Below, piece by piece: positions 1 to 6,789 of a stretch of 7,769 nucleotides of DNA. The stretch is from assembly GCA_038233815.1 (NCBI GenBank), contig JBBSVE010000140.1, forward strand, positions 1-7,769. The letters are read 5' to 3'. Each line of letters opens with the position of its first letter. Position 1 is the first letter of the stretch. The DNA is from JBBSVE01 sp038233815 (GTDB taxonomy: Bacteria > Pseudomonadota > Alphaproteobacteria > Rhodobacterales > Rhodobacteraceae). The notes beneath the pieces were generated by a model. It did not search any database, was not told the DNA's origin, and was given only the letters and a program-made list of their open reading frames with translations. The position numbers and the translations under genes were made by a program.

Positions 1-993
1 AGCCAGTTCGGCGCGGATTACATCCTGAATTTCCGCGCGCGGATGGGCGGCGAGCCGCGGGTGCCGGACCAGCGCGGGCACGGTGGCGGCTACAGGTATC
101 TCTCGGACACGCCTGCCTTCGCGCACAGCGTCGCCGAGGCGCAGGCTTTGCAGGCGGCCTGCGGGGCGGGCACCCGTCACATGACGGCAGGGGAGATCGC
201 GGCGGACTATCCGTTCTACCATCTGGACGACATTCTCGCGGGCAATCACAACACCCGGAACGAGGGCTATTTCGACGGCGCCACGATCTTCGACTGGTGG
301 AAGCGGATGGCGCGCGAGCGCGGCGTCGAGTTCGTGGCGAACGAGGTCACGAGCATGACACGTGGGGCAACGGGCGGCCGCATCGAGAGCGTGACGCTCG
401 CCAGCGGGGAGGTGGTCGGCGCGGGCTGCGTCGTCGATGCCGCGGGCCCCCGTGCCGCCCGCGTGGCGCGGATGGCGGGGATCGACCTGCCGGTGGAGCC
501 GCGCAAACGCTATACCTTCGTGTTCGAGGCCGAACGCCCGCTCAGCCGCGATCTGCCCCTCACCGTCGATCCCTCCGGCGTCCATGTCCGCACCGATGGG
601 CAGCTCTACATGGCGGGCTGCGCGCCGGTCGAGGATGCGGTCCCTTCGTTCGACGATTTCGAGATGGACCCAGACATCTGGGACGACCGCGTCTGGCCCG
701 CGCTGGCGCACCGGATCCCCGCGTTCGAAGCGATCCGGGTGGTCAACCAGTGGGCGGGACACTATGCGATGAACACGCTCGACCAGAATGCCGTGCTGGG
801 GCCCCATGACGAGATCGCCAACTTCCTGTTCATCAACGGTTTCTCCGGCCACGGTTTCCAGCAGAGCCCTGCGATGGGCCGCGGTTTGGCGGAGCTTATC
901 ACCCACGGCGCGTTTCGGACGCTCGACCTCTCCGCCTTCGGCTATGGCCGGATCCGGCGGGGGGAGCCGTTCCGCGAAAAGGCCGTGATCTGA
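1..993 (+). CDS. FAD-dependent oxidoreductase, FOXRED1-like (DAO fold), 5' end missing
   Basis: The reading frame is open from base 1, so the gene begins outside the window; 330 C-terminal residues are visible, ending in TGA. The ATG at 43 is only an internal Met. The N-terminal Rossmann GxGxxG motif that would bind the ADP part of FAD must lie upstream. Visible DAO-fold features are VVDAAGP (residues 144-150 of the visible part), the strand-rich substrate domain (about 165-250), and the C-terminal FAD-contacting block FSGHGFQQSPAMGR (281-294). The segment from WAGHY (251-255) through DQNAVLGPH to the end resembles FOXRED1, the mitochondrial complex I assembly factor, more than sarcosine or D-amino-acid oxidases. 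The family typically oxidises amine or 2-hydroxy/amino acid C-N or C-H bonds with FAD; the substrate here is unknown. It probably forms an operon with the dehydrogenase 23 bases downstream. Confidence 0.88.
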   Translation, partial: SQFGADYILNFRARMGGEPRVPDQRGHGGGYRYLSDTPAFAHSVAEAQALQAACGAGTRHMTAGEIAADYPFYHLDDILAGNHNTRNEGYFDGATIFDWWKRMARERGVEFVANEVTSMTRGATGGRIESVTLASGEVVGAGCVVDAAGPRAARVARMAGIDLPVEPRKRYTFVFEAERPLSRDLPLTVDPSGVHVRTDGQLYMAGCAPVEDAVPSFDDFEMDPDIWDDRVWPALAHRIPAFEAIRVVNQWAGHYAMNTLDQNAVLGPHDEIANFLFINGFSGHGFQQSPAMGRGLAELITHGAFRTLDLSAFGYGRIRRGEPFREKAVI

Positions 994-1016
994 CACCCTC
1001 TGCTCAAGGAAATGCC

Positions 1017-1856
1017 ATGCTGAAGAAGATCGTTCTCACCGGCGCCGCCGGTCGCCTCGGCTCCTACCTTCGCGAGCCTCTGTCAGCACTTTGCGAGACG
1101 CTTTTGAGCACCGACATCGCGGCCGATATCGGCAAGACCTATCCGGGCGAGAGCTACGTCCGTGCCGATCTCGCCGACGGGCCCGCGATCATGGCGCTGA
1201 TGGAGGGGGCGGACATGGCGGTCCATTTCGGGGCCATCGTCGACGAGGGACCGTTCGAGCAGCTTCTTGGTCCGAATTTCGTGGGCTCCTACAACGTATG
1301 GGAGGGCGCGCATCGGCACGGGCTGCGTCGGGTGATCTACGCAAGCTCTATCCACGCGGTGGGGATGTATCCAAAGACGCAAGCGATCGGCACCGACGTG
1401 GCGCACCGGCCCGACACGTTCTACGGGCTGGCCAAATGCTTCACCGAGGATCTGGGCCGCATGTATTGGGAAAAGCGCGGTCTCGAATCGGTGCATCTGC
1501 GCATCCTGTCGGCGGCGAAGGTGGTCACGCCCCGCGCGCTGGGGACGTGGCTGTCCTACGACGACCTGATCCACCTCGTCACCCGCGCCGTCGACACCCC
1601 GGTCACGGGGTTCTCGGTGGTCTACGGAGTCTCCGACAACGACCGTGCGCCGGTGGACAATGCCAACGCCCGCTTCCTCGGATACCGCCCCAAGGACAAT
1701 GCCGAGGTCTTTGCCGCAGAGGTGCTGGCAGGGAGCCCGCCGCTCGACCCGCAGGACCCCTCGGATTATTGTCACGGTGGTCCCTATGCCGCCGTCGATC
1801 TGGGCGAGAGCGCGCTGTCGCGGATGACCATCGTGGACGACGCGAAGAAGACCTGA
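1017..1856 (+). CDS. NAD(P)-dependent epimerase/dehydrogenase, uronate dehydrogenase-like
   Basis: This is a 279-residue soluble extended-type SDR. The start ATG has AAGGA at 1006-1010, six bases upstream. Residues 8-15 (TGAAGRLG) form the GxxGxxG dinucleotide-binding loop, and D33 ends the second beta strand, which favours NAD over NADP. The catalytic Ser-Tyr-Lys set is visible as YASS (S111) and YGLAK (Y136, K140). Overall pattern, including GPFEQLL, RMYWEKRG, TW-S-DD and LGYRPKDNAE, resembles the Agrobacterium uronate dehydrogenase (Udh, about 265 residues), which oxidises D-galacturonate/D-glucuronate to the aldarolactone. S165 and an Arg near 173 also appear kept. However, positions 75 and 112, which I recall as Ser and Asn in that enzyme's sugar pocket, are Val and Ile here. 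The fold and NAD chemistry are therefore well supported and uronate as substrate is not. It lies just after the FAD oxidoreductase and is probably co-transcribed with it. Confidence 0.85.
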   Translation: MLKKIVLTGAAGRLGSYLREPLSALCETLLSTDIAADIGKTYPGESYVRADLADGPAIMALMEGADMAVHFGAIVDEGPFEQLLGPNFVGSYNVWEGAHRHGLRRVIYASSIHAVGMYPKTQAIGTDVAHRPDTFYGLAKCFTEDLGRMYWEKRGLESVHLRILSAAKVVTPRALGTWLSYDDLIHLVTRAVDTPVTGFSVVYGVSDNDRAPVDNANARFLGYRPKDNAEVFAAEVLAGSPPLDPQDPSDYCHGGPYAAVDLGESALSRMTIVDDAKKT

Positions 1857-1921
1857 GGCGCGCCACGTCCGGCCCCTTTCCGCCGGCGCATACGCCGCGT
1901 TCCAACCGGCCGCCCTTGCCT

Positions 1922-1933
1922 TTCCGGCCGGAA
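1922..1933. promoter_or_regulatory. 12-bp perfect palindrome, possible operator
   Basis: TTCCGGCCGGAA reads the same on both strands and lies in the non-coding gap about 110 bases before the HdeD-like gene. The 8-mer CCTTTCCG occurs twice in this gap, at 1875-1882 and 1919-1926, each followed at once or one base later by CCGG; the second copy overlaps the palindrome. An upstream CGGCCG arm could also pair with it as a 7-bp stem with a 12-base loop, but no T-run follows, so a terminator role is unlikely. In GC-rich DNA short CG palindromes arise by chance, so an operator role is only a possibility. Confidence 0.2.
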
Positions 1934-2033
1934 TGCGGGATTTCGCTGGCAACGGCAGGCGGTGGCAATGACGTCGGGACGCGGTCGCCGCGAACCCCGC
2001 GACCTGACGCCCCGCGCGTGCATCTGCGACAAT

Positions 2034-2038
2034 GGAGG
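2034..2038 (+). promoter_or_regulatory. Shine-Dalgarno GGAGG of the HdeD-like gene; decides the start
   Basis: GGAGG sits 4 bases before the ATG at 2043 and 7 bases before the ATG at 2046. It rules against the in-frame ATG at 1962, whose extra 27 residues (Arg-rich, with Cys-x-Cys and no hydrophobic segment) do not resemble the family's N-terminus. Confidence 0.75.
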
Positions 2039-2042
2039 TGCT

Positions 2043-2588
2043 ATGATGAACCCCGACCCACAAGACCCCGACACCGCGCGCCCGTTCCGCACAACGGGCA
2101 TCGTGCTGATCGTTCTGGGCGTCGCGGCGCTCCTGTTCCCGGTGTTCGCCACTATCGCGGTGGAACAGCTCGTCGCCTGGCTTCTGGTGCTGGCGGGGGC
2201 CACCGGGATCGCGATGTGGTGGCGGTTTCGCGACCTGCACCGGACGGGGTGGATCTCTCTCGGCCTTGCGGTCCTGTGCGTGATACTTGGCGTCCTGCTC
2301 CTTTTCGATCCGATCGCGGGGGCGCGCACGCTGACGATCATCCTCGGACTCGCGTTCCTCGCCGAGGCGGCGCTGACGCTTCTTTTCGCGATGGCGGTCC
2401 GCACGCGGCTCAAGGGCGGCGTCTGGATGATGCTGTCGGGCCTCACCTCGCTGGTCATGGCGGTGCTGATCTTTTCCGGCTGGCCCGGCACCGCCGTCTG
2501 GGTCATCGGGCTGCTGTTCGGGATCAACCTTTTGACCAGCGGTCTGGCGTTGATGTTCCTGCGCGTGCATCCCGGAACCCTGCCGTGA
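2043..2588 (+). CDS. HdeD family (DUF308) six-TM membrane protein
   Basis: The product has 181 residues from the ATG at 2043 (180 if the adjacent ATG at 2046 is used). After a short polar N-terminus (1-17, rich in Pro and Asp) come three hydrophobic hairpins: TM1-2 about 19-36 and 41-60, TM3-4 about 69-88 and 96-117, TM5-6 about 126-144 and 150-173. The repeated two-TM pattern, each with a GxxxLxFP/DP-like turn (LLFPVFAT, LLFDPIAG, LIFSGWPG), is typical of the HdeD/DUF308 family. E. coli HdeD is an inner-membrane protein linked to acid resistance at high cell density; the biochemical role of the family is not settled. It is the first gene of the apparent operon with mprF (33 bases downstream) and the DUF202 gene, suggesting an envelope-stress role, which is inference. 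Confidence 0.85.
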   Translation: MMNPDPQDPDTARPFRTTGIVLIVLGVAALLFPVFATIAVEQLVAWLLVLAGATGIAMWWRFRDLHRTGWISLGLAVLCVILGVLLLFDPIAGARTLTIILGLAFLAEAALTLLFAMAVRTRLKGGVWMMLSGLTSLVMAVLIFSGWPGTAVWVIGLLFGINLLTSGLALMFLRVHPGTLP

Positions 2589-2621
2589 CGCGGTTCGGGG
2601 TGAGCCTGCCGGGCCGCGCCG

Positions 2622-5204
2622 ATGCCTGAGCCGGGGGCGCGGCCCGCGCTGCCCGAATGGATGGTGAGCGTCCTGCGTATCGGGCTGCCGCTCCTGATGG
2701 CACTGATCGCCTTTGTCGTCCTGCAGAAGATGGCGGGGGAGATCCGGCCGGAGCAGCTCAAGGCCTCGCTCCATGCCTATACGACGCGCCAGTTCCTGCT
2801 GGCGATGGCGGCGGTGGCGGTGAGCTATCTGACCCTGTCGCAGTTCGACGTGGTGATCCTGAATGCGGTGCTTCCCGGGCGGGTGCCGCCGCTCGTCCCG
2901 GCGCTGGCGGGGGCTGCCGGGTTCGCGGTGTCGAACCTGCTGGGCGTGTCGTGGCTGACGGGATCGGCAATCCGCTACCGGGTCTATTCGGCCTTCGACG
3001 TGGATATCGCCACGGTGGCGCGGGTGATCGGCACGGTCTGGATCGGCTTTTGCGCGGGCCTCGCGCTGCTGATCGGCGCGCTCCTGATCCGCGATCCGGC
3101 GGGGCTCGCCGTCATGATCCACCTGCCGAAAGGGCTGGAGACGCTGGTGGGCTTCGGCCTTGTGGGGGCGGTGCTTTTCCTGTTGTGGATCACGCGGGGG
3201 GCGGCGCAGTCGATCCGCTGGCGTTGGTTCCGGCTCGATCTGCCCCGCGCGCCGGAAATCGCGAAGCTGACGGCGCTGTCGATCGTCGATCTGGCGGCCA
3301 CGGCGGCGGTCCTCTACGTTTTCATGCCCGACGATCTGACGGCCAACCTCTCCTACTATTTCATCGTCTTCACCGCCGCGACCGGCCTTGGCATCGCGAG
3401 CCATTCGCCCGGCGGGCTGGGAGTGTTCGAGGCGACGCTGCTGACCGGGCTCGGCGCCACCGGGCGGGCGGACGCGCTGGCGGCGCTGCTGTGTTACCGG
3501 CTGATCTATTATGGCCTGCCGTTTTTGGTCGCGGTCGTGGGTCTTGCGGTGGCATGGACCCTGTCCACCGGCGCGCATCGGTCGGACGGGGCCCGCACCG
3601 CTTACGCATTCGCGCGCCCCGTGGTGCCGGTCGTGGCGGCGGCGCTCGCGCTGCTGTCGGGCGTGATCCTCCTCATATCGGGCAACCTGCCGTCGGACAC
3701 GGGCCGGCTGGCGCAGTTGCGAGCGTGGGTGCCGCTGCCGCTGGTGGAGGCGTCGCACCTGCTGGGGTCCGTCGCGGGCCTGCTGCTGATCGTGGTGGCG
3801 CGCGGGCTTTATCGCAGGCTCAATCGGGCATGGCTGGTCGCGGTGGGGCTGCTGGGATTGGGATTCGTGCTAGTCCTTCTGCGCGGGATCGACTGGGAGG
3901 AGTCGGTGGCTCTGGCCGCCGCGCTTTTGATGATGGTGGCGTTTCGGACGGCCTTCTACCGGGTCACGGCGGGCTCGGTATTCCGGCTTAACGCGCGTTG
4001 GCTGGCCACGGTGATGATGCTGGCCGCGGCGATCTTCTGGATCGGCCTCTTCGCGTTCCAGCATGTCGCCTATTCCGACAACCTCTGGTGGCGCTTTGCC
4101 TGGAACGGGGATGCGCCGCGGTTCCTGCGCTCCTCGCTCGCCGTCGCGGTGGTTCTGGCGGCGATCAGCCTCAACACGCTGCTCAGCCGCTCCAGCAGCC
4201 GCCTGCTTGCCGAGCCGGTGCCCGACGCCGTGCGCGGGCTGATCGCATCCTCGCCCGACAGCGAGGCGGCGATGGCCCTGACCGGCGACAAGCGGTTTAT
4301 CGTCGCGGCAGACGGTATGGCCTTTCTGTCCTATGTCGACGGCGGCGGCACGCTGATTGCGAAGGGCGATCCGGTGGGCAACCCGGACTCGGGCCGCGCG
4401 CTGGTCTGGCAACTGCGAGAACTGGCCGACCGGATGGGCCGCCGCTGCGCCTTCTACGGCGCGTCGGAAAAATACCTCACCACCTATCTCGACCTCGGCC
4501 TGACGCTTACCAAGATCGGGGAGCTGGCGCGCGTCGATCTGACCGGCTTCACGCTCGACGGCTCGTCCCGCAAGGAGTTCCGCTACGCCCGCTCGCGCGT
4601 GCAGCGCGATGGGTTGCAGTTCGCGATCCTGCGCGGGGCCGAGGTGGTGGGCAGCATGGCGCAGCTTTCGCGCGTGTCGGACGCATGGCTCGCGGTCCGG
4701 CCGGGGGGGGAAAAGCACTTTGCCGTGGGCGCGTTCGACCCCGACTACCTGCGCAATTTCCAGATTGCTGTCTTGCGCCATGCGACGACCGGAAAGATCG
4801 CGGCCTTCACCAACCTCCTGCGTTCGGGCGACAGGAACGAGGTGTCGGTCGATCTGATGCGCCACGACCCGGAGGTGAAGGGGCCTGTGATGGATGCTCT
4901 CTTTGCCGAGGTGATGCTCTGGGGTGCGGCGGAGGGGTATCGCTGGTTCTCGCTCGGCAACGCGCCGCTGGCAGGGCTGGAGAACCGCCCCCTCGCTCCG
5001 GTCTGGAGCAGGGTCGGCAGTTTTGCCTACCAGAACGGCAACCGTTTCTATCACTTCGAGGGGCTGCGCGCCTGGAAACAGAAGTTCGATCCGGTCTGGA
5101 CCCCGAGCTATCTGGCCAGTCCCGGCGGGCTCGACGTGCCGCGGGTGATCTACGAGATCAACATGCTGGTGTCGGGCGGCGTCATCGGAGCACTCAAGAG
5201 GTGA
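2622..5204 (+). CDS. mprF: Bifunctional phosphatidylglycerol aminoacyltransferase/flippase MprF
   Basis: The product has 860 residues, the usual full length for the family (about 840-880). The N-terminal half is membrane-embedded, with about 14 hydrophobic segments between residues 15 and 522. It includes the flippase-domain signature HSPGGLGVFE (261-270) and a long GxxxG-rich stretch. The cytoplasmic C-terminal half (about 535-850) is the DUF2156 GNAT-like synthase: GRRCAFYG (606-613), DRNEVSVDLMR (737-747), WGAAEGYRWFSLGNAPLAG (767-785) and KQKFDPVWTPSYL (819-831). MprF proteins move an amino acid (Lys, or Ala in some species) from aminoacyl-tRNA to phosphatidylglycerol and flip the lipid outward, lowering surface negative charge against cationic peptides and acid. 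The amino acid used cannot be read from sequence here. The ATG at 2622 is the only start after an in-frame TGA at 2601 until Met14 (2661). No good Shine-Dalgarno precedes it, so translation may depend on coupling to the HdeD-like gene. A G8 tract at 4703-4710 lies within the synthase domain. Confidence 0.93.
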   Translation: MPEPGARPALPEWMVSVLRIGLPLLMALIAFVVLQKMAGEIRPEQLKASLHAYTTRQFLLAMAAVAVSYLTLSQFDVVILNAVLPGRVPPLVPALAGAAGFAVSNLLGVSWLTGSAIRYRVYSAFDVDIATVARVIGTVWIGFCAGLALLIGALLIRDPAGLAVMIHLPKGLETLVGFGLVGAVLFLLWITRGAAQSIRWRWFRLDLPRAPEIAKLTALSIVDLAATAAVLYVFMPDDLTANLSYYFIVFTAATGLGIASHSPGGLGVFEATLLTGLGATGRADALAALLCYRLIYYGLPFLVAVVGLAVAWTLSTGAHRSDGARTAYAFARPVVPVVAAALALLSGVILLISGNLPSDTGRLAQLRAWVPLPLVEASHLLGSVAGLLLIVVARGLYRRLNRAWLVAVGLLGLGFVLVLLRGIDWEESVALAAALLMMVAFRTAFYRVTAGSVFRLNARWLATVMMLAAAIFWIGLFAFQHVAYSDNLWWRFAWNGDAPRFLRSSLAVAVVLAAISLNTLLSRSSSRLLAEPVPDAVRGLIASSPDSEAAMALTGDKRFIVAADGMAFLSYVDGGGTLIAKGDPVGNPDSGRALVWQLRELADRMGRRCAFYGASEKYLTTYLDLGLTLTKIGELARVDLTGFTLDGSSRKEFRYARSRVQRDGLQFAILRGAEVVGSMAQLSRVSDAWLAVRPGGEKHFAVGAFDPDYLRNFQIAVLRHATTGKIAAFTNLLRSGDRNEVSVDLMRHDPEVKGPVMDALFAEVMLWGAAEGYRWFSLGNAPLAGLENRPLAPVWSRVGSFAYQNGNRFYHFEGLRAWKQKFDPVWTPSYLASPGGLDVPRVIYEINMLVSGGVIGALKR
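4703..4710 (+). repeat. G8 homopolymer within mprF
   Basis: Eight consecutive G followed by AAAA, read as Pro-Gly-Gly-Glu-Lys (residues 694-698) in the synthase domain. It is a natural slippage site: one G gained or lost would cut off the rest of the synthase domain, including DRNEVSVDLMR, while leaving the flippase half intact. In this sequence the frame is open. Confidence 0.9.
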
Positions 5205-5211
5205 AGGCCCT

Positions 5212-5538
5212 ATGATACCACATTACGTCGATCATTCCGCGAACGAGCGCACGTTCCTCACATGGGTGCGCACATCCATCGGTGTCGTCGGCTTCGGGAT
5301 TGCCGCGGGGCGGATCGACGGCAACCCGGATGTGTGGTCGGAACGCATCCTGCTCGGCAGCGGCGCGGGGCTGATCCTGCTCGCTTTCGTGCGGATGCGT
5401 CTGCTGCGCGCCAAGATCATCGCGGAAGAGGTCAATTCGGACGACGGCCTGCTCTACGACATCCTCTTTCTCGGCGTCGTGACGCTCCTGTTCGTGATGC
5501 TCGGCGCATTCGCGTTTCACGTGAGGTCTGTCACGTAA
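5212..5538 (+). CDS. DUF202 family small membrane protein (YidH-like)
   Basis: The product has 108 residues. The N-terminal ANERTFLTWVRTSIG (10-24) is the hallmark of the DUF202 family, whose E. coli members are YidG and YidH. Three membrane segments are visible at about 21-34 (short), 46-62 and 82-103, with a positively charged loop RMRLLRAK (61-68) after TM2 that probably faces the cytoplasm. The molecular function of the family is unknown. It starts 7 bases after the mprF stop. The purine-rich AAGAGGTGAAGG at 5196-5207 overlaps that stop and serves as its ribosome site, so translation is probably coupled to mprF. It is the last gene of the + strand cassette, running convergently toward the protease gene. 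Confidence 0.85.
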   Translation: MIPHYVDHSANERTFLTWVRTSIGVVGFGIAAGRIDGNPDVWSERILLGSGAGLILLAFVRMRLLRAKIIAEEVNSDDGLLYDILFLGVVTLLFVMLGAFAFHVRSVT

Positions 5539-5564
5539 GGCTCTCACCGGCATCGTAAATTGTG

Positions 5565-5591
5565 AAAACGCCCCGCCGATCGGGCGGGGCG
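5565..5591 (-). terminator. Rho-independent terminator of the HtrA-like gene, possibly bidirectional
   Basis: A 9-bp GC-only stem pairs 5569-5577 (CGCCCCGCC) with 5583-5591 across a five-base loop GATCG. Read on the minus strand, the hairpin is followed at once by TTTT (AAAA at 5565-5568 on +) and then an AT-rich stretch, and it begins 28 bases after the protease stop. On the + strand no T-run follows, so it would end DUF202 transcription only weakly. It sits between convergent genes, where shared terminators are common. Confidence 0.85.
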
Positions 5592-5619
5592 CAGTGTCGT
5601 GGCAGTCAGGCAGCGCGGT

Positions 5620-6729
5620 TCAGGTCTGCTTGGACGGCAGCTTGCCCAGCGTCACATCGAGCGTGATCTCCTTGCCCTTGCGAAGGACGGTAAGCTCGGT
5701 CTTCGACGACGGGTCCTGGTTCGCAATGGCGCGTTGCAATGCCTGCGGATCGGCAATCGCCTGACCCTGAACCTTGGTCACGATGTCATTGCTCTGCATG
5801 CCCGCCTTGGACGCGGGGCTTCCGTCCTGAACCGACTCTATGACCGCGCCTTTGGGCTCGGAATAGCCGAGCACGTTGGCGACATCCTGGCTCATCGGTC
5901 CGATCTGCACGCCAAGCCACCCGCGCGCGATGCTCCCACTCCGCGCAAGATCGCCCGCCACCTTGGAGATCAGATCCGACGGGACCGCGAACCCGATCCC
6001 GACCGATCCGCCCGACTGGGAGAAGATCGCGGTGTTCATGCCGATCACATCGCCCTTGTCATCGAACAGCGGCCCCCCGGAATTGCCCTTGTTGATCGAC
6101 GCATCGGTCTGGATGTAGTCGTCATAAGGGCCGGAGTGGATGTCACGCTTGACCGCCGATACGATGCCAGACGTGACCGTTCCACCCAGTCCGAACGGAT
6201 TTCCGATGGCCAGCACGTCATCGCCGACACGGGCCTTGTCGCTGTCGCCCATCGTCACGGGAGAGAGGTCGTCGACCCCGTCGATCTTCAGAAGTGCAAT
6301 GTCGGTCAGCGGGTCGGAGCCCTTGACCGTGGCGTCATAGCTCTTGCCGTCCGCGAGCTTGACCGTGATCTTGTCGGCGCCGTCGATGACGTGGTTGTTG
6401 GTGATGATCAGGCCATCCTTGGAATAGACGAAGCCTGTCCCCAGTGCGTGCATCGGTCCCTGATCGGGGGTGTGGTCGGGGAACAGCGGGCCGAACCGTT
6501 TTTCCAGCTCGTCCTTCGGAAAGCCGGGCGGAAGCTGCATCTGCGCGTTGGGCTGACCCTTTTCCTCGACCTCGATATAGACGACGGATGGGGACAGTTT
6601 GGCCACGAGATCGCCGTAGCCGCCAACCGGGGAGGCATAGGCCATCGGCGCCAGCGCCGCGGTGGAAGAGGTCGCGAGCAGGCCCGCAAGGGCAACGGAC
6701 GCGAACCGGGATTGCAGGGGGTGAGACAT
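5620..6729 (-). CDS. Periplasmic Do/HtrA-family serine protease with one PDZ domain
   Basis: The product has 369 residues from the ATG at 6727-6729. That start is chosen because GGAG lies 8 bases upstream and the protein then opens with a classic signal peptide. The frame stays open upstream to 6885, but those extra residues (Cys-containing, overlapping the end of the next gene) fit poorly. Signal peptide: residues 1-32, charged start, hydrophobic core about 9-27, probable cut at AYA|SP. Protease domain about 36-265 with catalytic triad H113 (TNNHVI), D143 (LTDIALLKI) and S217 (GNSGGP), plus an LA-type loop rich in Pro and charged residues (56-95). A single PDZ domain follows, about 269-360, starting GWLGVQIGP. 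DegP/DegQ proteins have two PDZ domains (about 450-500 residues), DegS has one with a membrane anchor; this one appears soluble with one. Expected role: degrading or holding misfolded envelope proteins. It has its own terminator and a possible promoter region. Confidence 0.93.
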   Translation of the reverse strand: MSHPLQSRFASVALAGLLATSSTAALAPMAYASPVGGYGDLVAKLSPSVVYIEVEEKGQPNAQMQLPPGFPKDELEKRFGPLFPDHTPDQGPMHALGTGFVYSKDGLIITNNHVIDGADKITVKLADGKSYDATVKGSDPLTDIALLKIDGVDDLSPVTMGDSDKARVGDDVLAIGNPFGLGGTVTSGIVSAVKRDIHSGPYDDYIQTDASINKGNSGGPLFDDKGDVIGMNTAIFSQSGGSVGIGFAVPSDLISKVAGDLARSGSIARGWLGVQIGPMSQDVANVLGYSEPKGAVIESVQDGSPASKAGMQSNDIVTKVQGQAIADPQALQRAIANQDPSSKTELTVLRKGKEITLDVTLGKLPSKQT

Positions 6730-6737
6730 CGGGATAA

Positions 6738-6741
6738 CTCC
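6738..6741 (-). promoter_or_regulatory. Shine-Dalgarno GGAG deciding the HtrA start
   Basis: CTCC on + reads GGAG on the minus strand, 8 bases before the ATG at 6729. The alternative in-frame ATG at 6759 has no such site and would place ten polar residues in front of the signal peptide. Confidence 0.65.
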
Positions 6742-6789
6742 ATCGCCAGTAATTTCCATGGGATGAAGATGGGACCGGAAGCTCACAGT

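Noticed and set aside
1881..1897. GC hairpin after the epimerase stop as a terminator
   Set aside because: Only a 5-bp stem (CGGCG/CGCCG, loop CATA) with no following T-run.
1916..1944. TTGCCT ... GATTTC as a sigma-70 promoter for the HdeD-like gene
   Set aside because: The -35 is partial and the -10 matches the consensus at only two positions.
1083..3758. Very long (891-codon) minus-strand open frame opposite the epimerase, HdeD-like and mprF genes
   Set aside because: Its translation is Arg/His/Gln/Asp-rich with no recognisable domain, and it lies antisense to three genes with clear family motifs. Long antisense frames are expected in GC-rich genomes.
5517..5524. TCACGTGA palindrome
   Set aside because: It lies inside the last codons of the DUF202 gene and is short enough to arise by chance.
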